From Phlebotomus papatasi (taxonomy: Eukaryota > Arthropoda > Insecta > Diptera > Psychodidae), in contig NC_077223.1 of assembly GCF_024763615.1 (NCBI RefSeq), positions 37,882,627 to 37,946,626 of the forward strand: a DNA stretch of 64,000 nucleotides, read 5' to 3'. Below the pieces are notes generated by a model that was given only the letters and a program-made list of their open reading frames with translations, did not search any database and was not told where the DNA came from. The position numbers were made by a program, and so were the translations under genes. Positions within the stretch are counted from its first letter, which is position 1. Each line of letters opens with the position of its first letter. This document shows positions 12,215 through 20,716 of the stretch, piece after piece.

Positions 12215-15200
12215 TAATCCAATCACAAAAATAGGGTCACCCCTCTGCTCTTATCTGCTCTAATTTCTTATCAATCACAATTTATTAGAAAAAAAAACTT
12301 TGAATGGGATTATTAAGGATAAATGAGGCGCTCGGAGCAAAAAAAAACTCTAAATCGTATGCATTTCCCTATTAAAATAACGTTTTTTTTTGCTCTGAGC
12401 TCCTCAAATGACCTATTGGGTTCTTAAAATGCAATAAAATTACTCGCTTTTTAAGATTTTGAGACCTTCGGAAACTGGGCTAAACCTTTAGTCTGAAAAC
12501 CGTTTAATGGTCTCAACGGTCACCGGACGTAAATCCGCTAGGCATCTACATATTGGGCATTTTATAACCCAATGTTACTTACTTACTTACTTATTTAACC
12601 GGTGCTACAACCAATTACTCGTCTTGGCCTGACTCAGGACCCGTCGCCACTCGAGCCTGTTACGCACCACTGTTCTCCAATTCCGCACCTCTAATGAGCT
12701 GACGTCCTGGTCCAGAGAACCCTTCTAGATAGGGTTGGGTGAGGGTCTGACAACCTTTTCCCGTAAAAACAATATTGTTGAAAGAGACAAAATCCAATGT
12801 TAGCACTAAAAAATATCAGAGTGTCGCAGACTTAATTTGATGGCTTATGTTCTGGCTGCGTGTGAGACTTTATTAGCCAATTTGGGGCCTTAACACTAAA
12901 CCTACACTGAGAAAGAAACGGGGGTGCGATTAACTTTTTTTCCTCATACTGTTAACAATTTTTGGGTGTAAAAATATATCAAAATTTTTAATGTTAATTT
13001 TACATCTTTTTAAGGGTAAAATTACCTCGGAAAAGGGTTACTTTAACCCCTAATACACCTTAAAAGCATAATATTTACACCGATTTCGGATCAATAGTGC
13101 AGGGTACACTGAGGAAAAAAAGGGGGTGCGATTAACTTTTTTTCCTCGAAATTTTAGCACTTTTTAGGTGTAAAATATATCAACATTTTTTAATGTTAAT
13201 TTTACGCCTTTTTAAGTGTAAAATTAACATGAAAAAGGGTAACTTTAACCCCTAATACACCTAAAAGGGTAATATTTACACCGATATCGGATCAAAATTC
13301 AAGGTAAATTAACATTTCTGGAATGTTATTTTAACTTTTTCGGATTTCTCTCAGTGTACTGACCGTTTTCGGTCGTTTTTTCCTCGAGCGCTCGGTCAAA
13401 TGACAGACCGCGGTAGGGTAGGATACTCAACAATTTTTGATTAGAAAAGAGGAAAAAAAAGATTTAGTGCAGAATCACATTGACAGTAAAATGCTTACCG
13501 TATTTCGTTAATTTACGCATCTCCATTGCAATTATTACGCAAATTTTCCATTACCGTATTACCTTATCTCATACTCGGTGGCACTAGGTGAAAATAATAT
13601 AAGAAAATAGAAGAAATAAAACAAAAATTGCGATAAATGGTGAGCAAGAAAAACTGTACTTGTCTTACACTTTTTTTCGCTCACCGTTTATCGAATTTTT
13701 GTTTTATTTCTTCAATTTTCTTATATAATTTTTAGCTAGTGCCACCGAGTATGAGATAAGGTAATACGGTAATGGAAAATTTGCGTAAGAATTGCAATGA
13801 AAATGCGTAAATTAACGAAATACGTTGAGGCTACGGCGAGCATTTTATTGTCAATGTGATTTTGCTCTTACAATTGAACAATCATTTATGTTTATTTCAA
13901 AGTGGGGGATTAGAATTATTACATTGTCCCTATGTTGAGTTTGAGCAAAGGATTCAAAATTACAATGTTTTTTTTTTAAGTATCCACATTTCTTGCTTGC
14001 TTGAATCCCTCAAAGCCAGGGTAGTAAGCAAAGTTAACATAAATTCTTTATTTTATTTTTTGAAAACAAATATTAAACATTACAGTAGACTCTCTCTCAA
14101 TCGGAAATATGGGGCAAAATGTCAACCGGTTTAGCGATAGAATTGAGCGTCAAAGCCTTTGTAAATTCCACAAAAAGCGCTCAATTATAAGGAATCACGA
14201 TAACATAGGAAGAACTACAGCGAATTTGATCGAATTAGCTTCATAATTAAACGTGAAAATTGTCAACAAAATTTGTCGCCCGATTGAGTGAGAGTCTACT
14301 GTATTTACAAATTCTTAAATTTTTTATGTGTTTATTTAACAGGCGACCTTTTTTTCAAAAATCATATTTACTAAAAGGTCTCTGTATATTTAATAAAGTT
14401 TTTCCCTGTAGAATTGTTCAGCTATTCATGAAATATTTTATTCTGTCTCAGAATCCTTATCATAAAAGAAAAACAATTTTCACAGAAAAAAAGGACGCCC
14501 AGGCTCTACAAAAAAAAGAAAAACTCATCTCTCTACCTTTCAAATGTCTCACCCATTCACATTTCCACCGAAAACAGAGAAAGAGAGAGAGAGAAAGAGA
14601 GAAAAAAAGCATTTTAACAAAAGTCTATTGTTTGAGCTATACAATGGGTTCTATATTGATTTTTATATTAAAGCCCATCTCTCGTTCGTTTCACTTTGTT
14701 CTTCTCCTAGATTGGACAATTCATTGTGAATGTTCAGGACGAAATTACCCACGAATGGCCAAAATTGTGGCGAGTGGATGGGAAGAATTTGCTGGAGAAG
14801 TACGAACCGATCCTCAAAGCGGGAAAAATTGTCTACAGGAATGAATCTGTGGTTGGTTTTCTTTTCTCTTTTTTTTTTTGAGGGAAAAAATAGGCTTTTT
14901 TTGAGGATTAATTTATTTTATTTTTCTGGATTGTTTTTTATTAGTTTGCTGCTTTGCTACCAGAATCTTATAGGAATTACAGGCATGTAAGGGTTAGTAT
15001 CCTGCAGAATCCACAAGACTTCCGGAAGCCACAGAATAATCTCGTGGAATGGGTGAGGAATGGAGTTCCGTCGCCGATTAAGCAGCAGCAACAGCAGCAG
15101 TCAGAGACACAGCCGACACAGTCAACGAGTCATCAGGGAGTCATTCGAGAGACTCCACAGCAGCCTCAGGCGGCACAGCAGCCTCAAACGGCACAGCAGC

Positions 15201-18200
15201 AGCCTCTGGTGGATTTGGGATCAGAAGTTCTAGCCACTCCACCTGTTCTGACTCCCTTCGAACGGTTGATGCAGGATAAATTGGTGTATCAGGAACATTT
15301 TGAGATCTACATCCAAACCTTGATATCTCAAGCTCTAGACCCGAACTTCCTCACGGAAATCATTCAGGAGAATGATGAGTACTTCCTGGGCAGTGTCAGG
15401 GCCATTGACAGTCTCGTGGATGGACTGAAGACGCGACTCCTGACAGCTAGGCCCATTTCTCGCAATTTCCATGCGGCCCTGGAGATGTGGCCACAATACG
15501 AAGTCATGCAATTGGGCACCAATTATCCGCCCCAAATGGCATGCACCAGCTGCCTGAGGGCAGTGGCTTCTGTGCACATCCGCTTTGCCGGACAATTCTA
15601 CAATTCCGTCACAATGACAGCCAGGGAATTCCAAGGAGGCGCTACTTACGAGAGGGACTTTACGCTCTGTGGACAGTGTAATGAGAATCTGAGGCTGTAT
15701 CACAGGATGAGCCATCAGAAGTACACGCTATTCATGGCGTGTACGCAGAAGGTGCAGGAGAGGAGTGCTCAAGATCCCACCAAGACCAGCACAACGATAC
15801 TTAATGAGCTCCTGGCGGAGGATTCTTGGCTAGAAGAGGTGAGTTTATGCTAAAGCTCTCTTTCTTTTTTTTTTTTTTAATGTTCAAACAGAAAAACGAG
15901 GCAACCCAAGAACAATTTTTTCTCAATATAGTCTTATAGAATTCCCGAATCATGGCTTATAAGAAAGTCTCAAAGAACGATTTGCTTAAATAACGCTTTT
16001 GTAGACTACCTAAAATAGTCGTTGAGACCTTTATATATAAAAGTGGCGCACCATTAAGGGGCTCAAAGTGACTCTATAAGCATTACTGAGAAAGGAAACT
16101 GAAGAGTTCTATGAGACAATCTTTTAAAACATATATATATCTTCTGAGAGAATGGAGAGAATGCTTATACAATACTCTCAATTTAATATTATAAACGGAT
16201 ATGAACCTGTTATAAGACCATAATCAGAATAATTAGAAGAATCACAAAAATTTTTTTTTGCTTTTATACATATTCATCTAATTCTATTTTATCTAATTAT
16301 GATTTTTTAATGTAATTTATCATGTTTAGGAAATTATTAGTTCACCATTACCGCCATTCCAGAGATACAAAGATGGTCGCTGTAGCTGTGCCGCGAACCC
16401 ACGAAAATCCATATTGTCCCTGTAAATAATCAGCTCAGCTGAACGTGTCTTCTTTTTCTTTATTAGTATCCAATCGGTATATGAAGAAATGCCTTCAAAC
16501 TTCGTCTCGACTGAATTTTACGCTTATTTGTAAATTTTAAAGACTGTTATGAGCATGCTACAACTCTTCAATAGATCCAGGTCAAATTTAAGGGGAAATC
16601 AGGGAAAGTTGTTGACATTTTGCGTGCAGCGTTTGGATTGCAAAGCATTTTTCACACAAATTCATTCAATAAGAGTAGATTTGCTGTATTGTGCTCATGT
16701 CTTAAGGTGAAAATGTGCTGTGGTATAGTGATAACGAGTGTATAATCAAGAAATAAAGAAATTACTAAGTTTTACAGCATCTTCTCAAAGAATGTCTAAC
16801 ATTTTTTGTCAGTGTTCAAAGATCTTCCTGAGCATCTTAATAGTGCGCCATTTTTACATATAAGGGTGACTGAGACTCATTCGGGAGTACAATAAGCGGT
16901 AGGGTCGGAGGAACGTCTGTTCGACAGGGAACCCCTATTGACACTTTTGTCAAAATGTTGAAAATTATTTAATGTATCTAGTAAAATATAAGTAATATAA
17001 CGTTTTTTCTGTAATATACGTCTTATTATAAACAGAGATTTTCAAATTTCATATCCCAAATGGTACAGAGTAGGGTGTCAATAGGTGCTGACACGAGTTC
17101 TTAAAGTGTCAATAGACGTTCATTTCACCCTATTTAAGAAAAGCAGATTATCGTATTTTAAGAACGGTACAAGCCAAAATTAAGGAGAAAATACTTCTTG
17201 GACGCTCCCATGATGAAGGACAAACAAATAAAAAAATAATAATGGAACAAACTGATAAAAGTGGATTACTTTAATTTTTTTGTGGAAATCATGATATTGT
17301 TCACGTGGAAAAAAGTGTTAGTGTACTGAAAATCTAAGATTCTTCTATAGGGTGGAATAACCGGCTATCGCCATGTTTAGGAAAAAATTAAATTCATTTA
17401 ATCATAACTTTTGAATCCTTGTTACAAGATAAGTCAAATTTGACACAAAGTTACTTAGATGTATTGGCTCTAGATACGTGAAAACAATAATCCTAGAACA
17501 TAACGCTGGACTACTTAAAAAACTGATTTTTATTAATAATGCAAAAATAACCATTTCGTCGCCACTTTTTACCACTTTTCGCCAGTTTTGTAAAATTTAT
17601 AACCACTTCTCGCCACCCACTTGAAAAGAACCACACTCGGTTATTTTAGGCAATGCTATGAAAAGAATACATTCACCATTTCTCTTTCCTTGTGATCACT
17701 TTATTATTACTCTCTTTAAATGATTTTTCTTCACTTTTATTTGAGAAATCAAATTATGGGGCTTTTGCAGAAAGTAAACAATGCAGATTTGACAACTGAG
17801 AATCTACGAAGTGAAGTTAGCGTCGCCTATTGAAAAGATATGGCGACAGGTGGTAAAATCAATTCCAGAATATTACCACTTCTCGCCATGCCTCATTTTT
17901 ATACAAAAATAATATAAAATGAAATATTAAGTGACTAAATACAAATTTTATGTATTCCACAAGTGCAATTAAATATTCAATAGACAAATTATTTACCCAA
18001 ATAGGTATTTTTGGCCTGATGAAAATTTGACGACACTTAGTACATTTGGTAAGAGATGTTGGATTCGATGCACTTCCTTAAAATATTGCTCTAAAAAGTG
18101 ATCAAAATCGTGAATCCAAAACGAATAATTATTATTTTTCGATTCTATGCGTAGAAGCAGAAACAATACAAAAAAATTGCGACTCATTTATTTCATAAAT

Positions 18201-19882
18201 TGCGAAAAATAGCGATTTCAATGTAAGTGGCGAGAAGTGGGGCACTGGCGAGAACTGGTGATTCCACCCTATAATATTATAATGGGTTAAAATAATTAAA
18301 AACGTATTGAGAAAAATAGATGTTCAAAGCTTGAGTTGTCCGAAGGTTAGCGCGCTTTCCCCTACAAACATAAATCAAAATATTAGGTCAAGTAAATTAT
18401 CTTTAGGCATTTTAAGCTTTATTTTGTAGATAAAATTAACACAGTTAGGATTATCCTATTTAGATAAAATATGCGCTGTTTTGTTTAAACTGAATCAAAT
18501 TTTGGCCAGCTTGCAATTTCGGACACTTCTTTGGTCCTCAAATTTCCATTAATTTTTAGGTTTTGCATACTCAAGAGATTATACAATGCCAAAAAATATC
18601 AAAAATATCGCTTCGACGAACGAGATGATGTGAAAAAGGCTTTAAAAGAATTCCTAAAGAACAAGGAACTATGAGAATCAAGGTGGCCGAAAAATAACCC
18701 AAAGCTATGTCTATATATTTTTATTCATTTTCAAATGTATTAAGAATGATTTGAAAGAAAACATAGATGGTTAATCATCTACAAGGCTCCAAGTAATACT
18801 CCTTAAAAAGAAATGACAAAAAATTCAATTTGTATTAAAAATAGGGTCAGTGTGCCAAATTTCGGCATAGTTGCATGCAAACACCAAAAAGTTAAGTTTT
18901 AAATGTAATAGTTTTCAATTCAAATTGAATTTTTTGTTTCTTCTCTCTAAGGAGTGTTGTTTGTTACCTTGTAGACAGTTTACCGTCCTTCTTTGTCTAA
19001 AATCATTCTTAATACATTTTAAAATGAATAAAAATCTAGACATAGCTTTGGTGGCAAATTTCGACCCTCTTCATTCTCATTTTTTACATCATTTCGTTCG
19101 TCGAAGCAATATTTTTGATATTTTTTAGCTTTTTATAATCTCTAGAGTAGGTATGCCAAAACAAAAAAAAGTCATGGAAATTTAAGGAACAAAAAAGTGC
19201 CCGAAATTACAAGTTGACCGAAATTTAGTACACTTAACCTATTACATTTTAATTTTAATTCAAATTACATTCAAAATTCAACGTATTTAGTATTAATATC
19301 TTCTAAAAAGAATAAATATTTTAGATAGAGATCATTACTCATTAAATACTGGAAGAAAATTCTGTATTTTGAATCAATTTACTTGTGGTGTCCAAAATTA
19401 CCCTCAAAGTGTCCAAAATTGTAAGCTGTCCCAAATTTCTGGATATTTCATCAGTCCTAGATGTTTGTTTTAAATGCAAAACTTGCTTTTTTTACTTCAA
19501 GAATTTGATTCAAAATTATTGCAGACTCTTCTGATGTCAGATCTAAAGGTGTCTACACATTGGGAGCAATTTTCGTCAAAAATTGCGTTTTTGACAGAAA
19601 TTTGACGTTTCCTCCTATAACGCTGCAGGGAATTTCCTTCAAAAAAGCAATTTTTGACAAAAATTGCTCCCAATGTGTAGAGGCCATAAGTCAAATTTGC
19701 ATGCAGTACGATTTATTCACGTTAAGAATCTCATCTACAATAAGACGATCTAGCCTTACCACTGTCTTTCTTTTTGTGATATTGAATGTCCTGCTTTTTC
19801 CTTTCAGCTCTTCAAGAGCGTTCGACAGACATGGGTGGAACTTGAGCTACTCGTCGATCCTCAAAGTTCAGTGCGATTTTAG
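1..19882 (+). CDS. QSER1/PRR12-like Gln/Ser-rich nuclear protein with C-terminal DUF4211-like domain (seven exons, 5' incomplete)
   Basis: Spliced model: 1-3041, 9386-9640, 9710-9784, 9846-10015, 14711-14851, 14945-15838, 19808-19882. All junctions are GT-AG and the phases (1,1,1,0,0,0) join without a break, giving at least 1549 residues from the left edge to the TAG at 19880. The N-terminal two thirds is low complexity (Ala, Ser, Gln, Pro, His) with an AT-hook-like KRRGRK (near base 1625) and a basic NSKRKYDEQDDERKKAVK stretch. An acidic segment follows (exons 2-4), then a conserved tail. Residues about 1328-1549 contain a helical stretch, two CxxC pairs (C1427/C1430 and C1469/C1472) and YHRMSHQKYTLF, a pattern I associate with DUF4211 of QSER1, PRR12 and CCDC82. 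Vertebrate QSER1 is reported to guard bivalent promoters from DNA methylation; the role in insects is unknown to me. A chromatin-associated role is inferred. Family assignment rests on pattern memory, not a search. Confidence 0.8.
3089..4540. other. Intron 1, first part: no gene
   Basis: AT-rich intron. The stretch 3160-3470 repeats the short motif TGACAGCTGTCAA about five times on both strands (3210, 3247, 3402 and neighbours). A segment at about 4290-4425 is a diverged direct copy of 6285-6435. No coding potential seen; the ORF at 3906-4112 on the minus strand is low-quality noise. Confidence 0.5.
4541..6088. mobile_element. Foldback element, family B (long inverted arms)
   Basis: The left arm starts GAGCACAAACAGAAGTAG and includes GTCTTGGATAAAAGGTAAAT (4577). 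The right arm ends with the reverse complement (ATTTACCTTTTAGCCAAGAC, 6034). Arms match for roughly 400 bases each (about 4541-4965 and 5690-6088) with small gaps. The central 700 bases have no transposase-like frame. Partial copies lie at 23440-23862 and 31480-32450. A non-autonomous foldback or MITE-like element is the best description; superfamily unknown. Confidence 0.7.
6089..9385. other. Intron 1, last part, including an A-rich strand-biased tract
   Basis: From about 6900 to 9250 the plus strand is crowded with runs of five to ten A and few matching T runs (AAAAAA every few tens of bases), a strong strand asymmetry. A GC-rich island GAGCTCGCGGGCCGGGTG sits at about 7418. The minus-strand ORF at 8279-8617 is a by-product of the A runs. 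No gene, RNA or clear repeat recognised. The last 30 bases hold the polypyrimidine tract and the AAAAG acceptor for exon 2. Confidence 0.5.
9386..9640 (+). CDS. Exon 2 of the QSER1/PRR12-like gene
   Basis: Encodes VPLRREMSHRKAKGRSVL followed by an acidic stretch (DTEDFAG, VDDDDDEYEKGKKKIKK). The acceptor CCAAAAG|TG completes the split Val codon from exon 1; the donor CAAGCAG|gtacaa leaves phase 1. Alternating acidic and Lys-rich residues suggest a disordered nuclear linker. Confidence 0.8.
9710..9784 (+). CDS. Exon 3 of the QSER1/PRR12-like gene
   Basis: Short 75-base acidic exon (TPMENFMQMKDDDEDEDMGK). The acceptor is CGAAAAAAAG|G and the donor GGAG|gtaatt; both keep phase 1. The intron before it is only 69 bases and the one after it 61 bases. 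Confidence 0.78.
9846..10015 (+). CDS. Exon 4 of the QSER1/PRR12-like gene
   Basis: Begins after TCTTTTTAG and encodes GNSMRDFLPMKNDVQEEVVS and on to ENLDGFK; the donor is AAG|gttagt in phase 0. Glu/Gln-rich, no named domain. It is followed by a 4.7 kb intron filled with small transposable elements. Confidence 0.78.
10110..10660. repeat. Array of a palindromic unit (ACAGAATTCTGTAA ... ATGACAATGTCATATG)
   Basis: The unit of about 34-37 bases alternates the palindrome CAGAATTCTG with GACAATGTCATA. Copies are seen at about 10127, 10510, 10550, 10585 and 10620. The array is interrupted by the 326-base element at 10183-10508 and is continuous again on the far side. Related inverted-repeat units occur at 10941-11162 and 32852-33207. 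Confidence 0.7.
10183..10508. mobile_element. MITE with CAGTGCTGTCTC terminal repeats, TA target duplication
   Basis: Left end CAGTGCTGTCTCTCTATATG, right end reverse-complementary CATATAGCGAGACAGCACTG, each flanked by TA (10181-10182 and 10509-10510). The terminal repeat is about 25 bases with one mismatch. The interior has no coding frame. TA duplication and the CAGT start fit the Tc1/mariner-pogo superfamily (inference). It sits inside the palindromic array. Confidence 0.8.
10941..11162. repeat. Inverted-repeat element AGGGGAATTCTG ... CAGAATTCCCCT
   Basis: The left end AGGGGAATTCTGTAACAGTA is matched by the reversed right end near 11141-11162 with one mismatch. Inside are several copies of the ATGACATTGTCATA palindrome in both orientations. 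A longer relative lies at 32852-33207. No frame of interest. Confidence 0.6.
11866..12010. repeat. Dispersed repeat family C
   Basis: Contains AATTCCAAGACCTTTCCAAC and AACCGTTATTAGAAATGATT. Diverged copies in the same orientation lie at about 32605-32760 and 50095-50225. Non-coding; ends not defined. Confidence 0.55.
12159..12213. repeat. (TTA)n microsatellite
   Basis: About 18 uninterrupted TTA/ATT triplets. It could be the reversed (TAA)n tail of an I-like retroelement, but adjoining sequence is not recognisable as one. Confidence 0.9.
12325..12412. repeat. Short hairpin with A/T-run arms
   Basis: GAGGCGCTCGGAGC followed by A9 pairs with T9 then GCTCTGAGCTCCTC; loop of about 35 bases. Possibly a miniature foldback element. 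Confidence 0.5.
12575..12735 (-). mobile_element. 3' end of a non-LTR retrotransposon or SINE, (TAAG)n tail, minus orientation
   Basis: ACTTACTTACTTACTT followed by AACCGGTGCTACAACC and GTCTTGGCCTGACTCAGGAC resembles, reversed, the 3' ends of fly and mosquito retroelements that finish in TAAG repeats. Recognition is from memory of that pattern. No coding part remains. Confidence 0.45.
12905..13104. mobile_element. CACTGAG MITE copy 1 (truncated)
   Basis: Starts TA|CACTGAGAAAGAAAC and follows the roughly 250-base family (other copies 13107, 22768, 31835, 48755) through ACACCGATTTCGGATCAA. It stops at GCAGGG, exactly where copy 2 begins after a TA. Non-coding. Confidence 0.75.
13107..13356. 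mobile_element. CACTGAG MITE copy 2 (complete)
   Basis: CACTGAGGAAAAAAAGGGGG ... GGATTTCTCTCAGTG, 250 bases, flanked by TA on both sides. The interior carries subterminal inverted motifs (GTGTAAAAT, AATTAACAT). Same orientation as copy 1, into or beside which it inserted. Confidence 0.82.
13473..13861. repeat. Near-perfect hairpin (foldback) element
   Basis: Left arm 13473-13645 starts AATCACATTGACAGTAAAAT; right arm 13679-13861 ends ATTTTATTGTCAATGTGATT. Arms of about 175-180 bases pair with few mismatches around a 33-base loop. No coding frame; RNA from either strand would fold into a long duplex. Confidence 0.8.
14083..14301. mobile_element. CAGTAGACTC MITE copy 1
   Basis: Ends CAGTAGACTCTCTCTCAATC and GATTGAGTGAGAGTCTACTG, flanked by TA. 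It is 219 bases long. A second copy in opposite orientation is at 36643-36875 and a relative with different subterminal sequence at 61091-61408. The short CAGT-starting terminus with TA duplication suggests a pogo-like parent (inference). Confidence 0.82.
14711..14851 (+). CDS. Exon 5 of the QSER1/PRR12-like gene
   Basis: Follows TTCTCCTAG and encodes IGQFIVNVQDEITHEWPKLW and on to KAGKIVYRNES, 47 codons in phase 0; the donor is TGTG|gttggt. It is a globular-looking, non-repetitive stretch, unlike the exons before it, and marks the start of the conserved C-terminal half. Confidence 0.8.
14945..15838 (+). CDS. Exon 6: DUF4211-like domain of the QSER1/PRR12-like gene
   Basis: Begins after TTTTTTATTAG with FAALLPESYRNYRHVRVSIL, then a Gln-rich linker (about residues 46-87 of the exon), then the conserved domain from PFERLMQDKLVYQEHFE on. 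CTSC and CGQC pairs sit at exon residues 200/203 and 242/245, spaced like a zinc site, followed by LYHRMSHQKYTLF. 298 codons in phase 0; the donor is GAAGAG|gtgagt. The codon-rich GC content contrasts with the AT-rich flanks. Confidence 0.87.
15839..16899. other. Intron 6, first part: nothing recognised
   Basis: AT-rich, no open frames of note and no clear inverted repeats over this kilobase. Confidence 0.5.
16902..17130. mobile_element. GGGT-ended MITE, family E (uninterrupted copy)
   Basis: TA|GGGTCGGAGGAACGTC ... CGTTCATTTCACCC|TA, 229 bases. The reverse complement matches 36499-36971 except that the latter has a 233-base insertion. This copy therefore gives the empty site for that insertion. 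Confidence 0.75.
17349..18271. mobile_element. 923-base TIR element with subterminal CCACTTCTCGCCA motifs
   Basis: Left end TAGGGTGGAATAACCGGC and right end ending GGTGATTCCACCCTA, flanked by TA (17347 and 18272). CCACTTCTCGCC-like motifs recur near 17552, 17573, 17605, 17875 and, inverted, 18223 and 18242. Such arrays can be transposase-binding sites (inference). No transposase frame is left; the minus ORF 17993-18187 is not recognisable. Confidence 0.72.
18500..18838 (+). mobile_element. Family F element, interrupted copy
   Basis: Matches the complete copy at 59931-60357 from GGCCAGCTTGCAATTTCGG to ATTTGTATTAAAAA. It is split by the inverted copy at 18844-19239; the sequence ATTACATTT after that copy resumes the family consensus. 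Non-coding. Confidence 0.65.
18844..19239 (-). mobile_element. Family F element, complete inverted copy
   Basis: TA|GGGTCAGTGTGCCAAATTT ... GAAATTTAGTACACTTAACC|TA, 396 bases. It is the reverse complement of 59931-60357 with moderate divergence. The ORF at 18871-19128 is incidental. Confidence 0.75.
19550..19684. mobile_element. 135-base hairpin MITE
   Basis: CTACACATTGGGAGCAATTT near the left end is matched inversely by AAATTGCTCCCAATGTGTAG at 19661-19680; arms of about 38 bases. The terminus resembles the CTACACACTAGGCAA ends of the 26455-27741 element. It lies only 120 bases before the last coding exon. Confidence 0.7.
19694..19758. repeat. Terminal fragment of the 51.7-53.5 kb modular element family
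   Basis: TTTGCATGCAGTACG then CACGTTAAGAATCTCATCTA matches the right end of the element at 51704-53489. Only about 65 bases remain, close upstream of the exon 7 acceptor. Confidence 0.55.
19808..19882 (+). CDS. Exon 7 (terminal) of the QSER1/PRR12-like gene
   Basis: After TTTTTCCTTTCAG it encodes LFKSVRQTWVELELLVDPQS then SVRF and TAG. Phase 0 joins EDSWLEE of exon 6. It is too short for an ORF caller, but splice signal, phase and the helical continuation of the domain support it. The 4 kb intron before it is crowded with transposons. Confidence 0.75.
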   Translation, partial: LFKSVRQTWVELELLVDPQSSVRF

Positions 19883-20214
19883 AGAAAAGTAAACAAGAAA
19901 AGTAAATGTAAAAGGGACACTCAAGAGCGTAAGTGATTTTTTAAGTTGTTCCTCATGAAATTTTCATTTAAGTTTTTTTTTTTCTAAATTTAGTGTTGAA
20001 AAGAATTTCAGATTTTGGTCAGAAGTTATAAAGAGAAAATGAAGTAAATTAAGTTTATGAAAAGAGAAAGTATATGTTGTATTTTAAGAAATGGTCACAT
20101 AAAATGAAGAAAAAAATCTATTTGGAGAAAAAAATCGTATATGCTTTCTCACTTGTCTATGTATTTTTCTTTCTCATTAAAATACATGAATTTTGTTTTT
20201 TTTTTTAATATTAC

Positions 20215-20220
20215 AATAAA
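20215..20220 (+). terminator. Candidate poly(A) signal AATAAA
   Basis: AATAAA about 335 bases past the stop codon of the QSER1-like gene, in a T-rich context. Other AATAAA words occur nearby, so the site is tentative. Confidence 0.35.
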
Positions 20221-20716
20221 ATACACATTGTAAAATTTTAATAGGTTTTTTTCACTTGTCCAACTACATTCTTGACATTTGAAGCAAATTTTCTCGAAGC
20301 TAATAAAATTTGCATTTATTTTTTGTTTTTTTTTTTCTTTCAAAAATATAATTCAATGCAAGATAAATACAGAGAAACGAAAAGAAAAACACCAATCCTT
20401 TGAGCTCTTGATAATTTATACTTGCAATTACATTTCCAAATAAATTTAAAGACTAGTGGAATTATTAACTTTTTCTTTTTAAGTTTGTGCTAGATTTTCT
20501 TTTTAATAGTTTTTTTGATTTAGAGCTATTTCACTTTTTAAGGCATCACTAGGGGCAAACAATACATTTTTATTTCTTGCATAACTTCTTTAATACATTA
20601 AAAAACTGTCAGAATGAGAATTTCTGAGAATACTTTTTTTTTCAAATTTTGGAAAAATCATACTTTTCGTGCATTTGTTTCGGGAAAGTGTTTTTTTTTT
20701 AATTTGCCTTAAATAA

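Noticed and set aside
14260..14844. 194-codon ORF on the plus strand
   Set aside because: Overlaps a MITE end and exon 5 in a different frame; composition of a low-complexity AT-rich frame.
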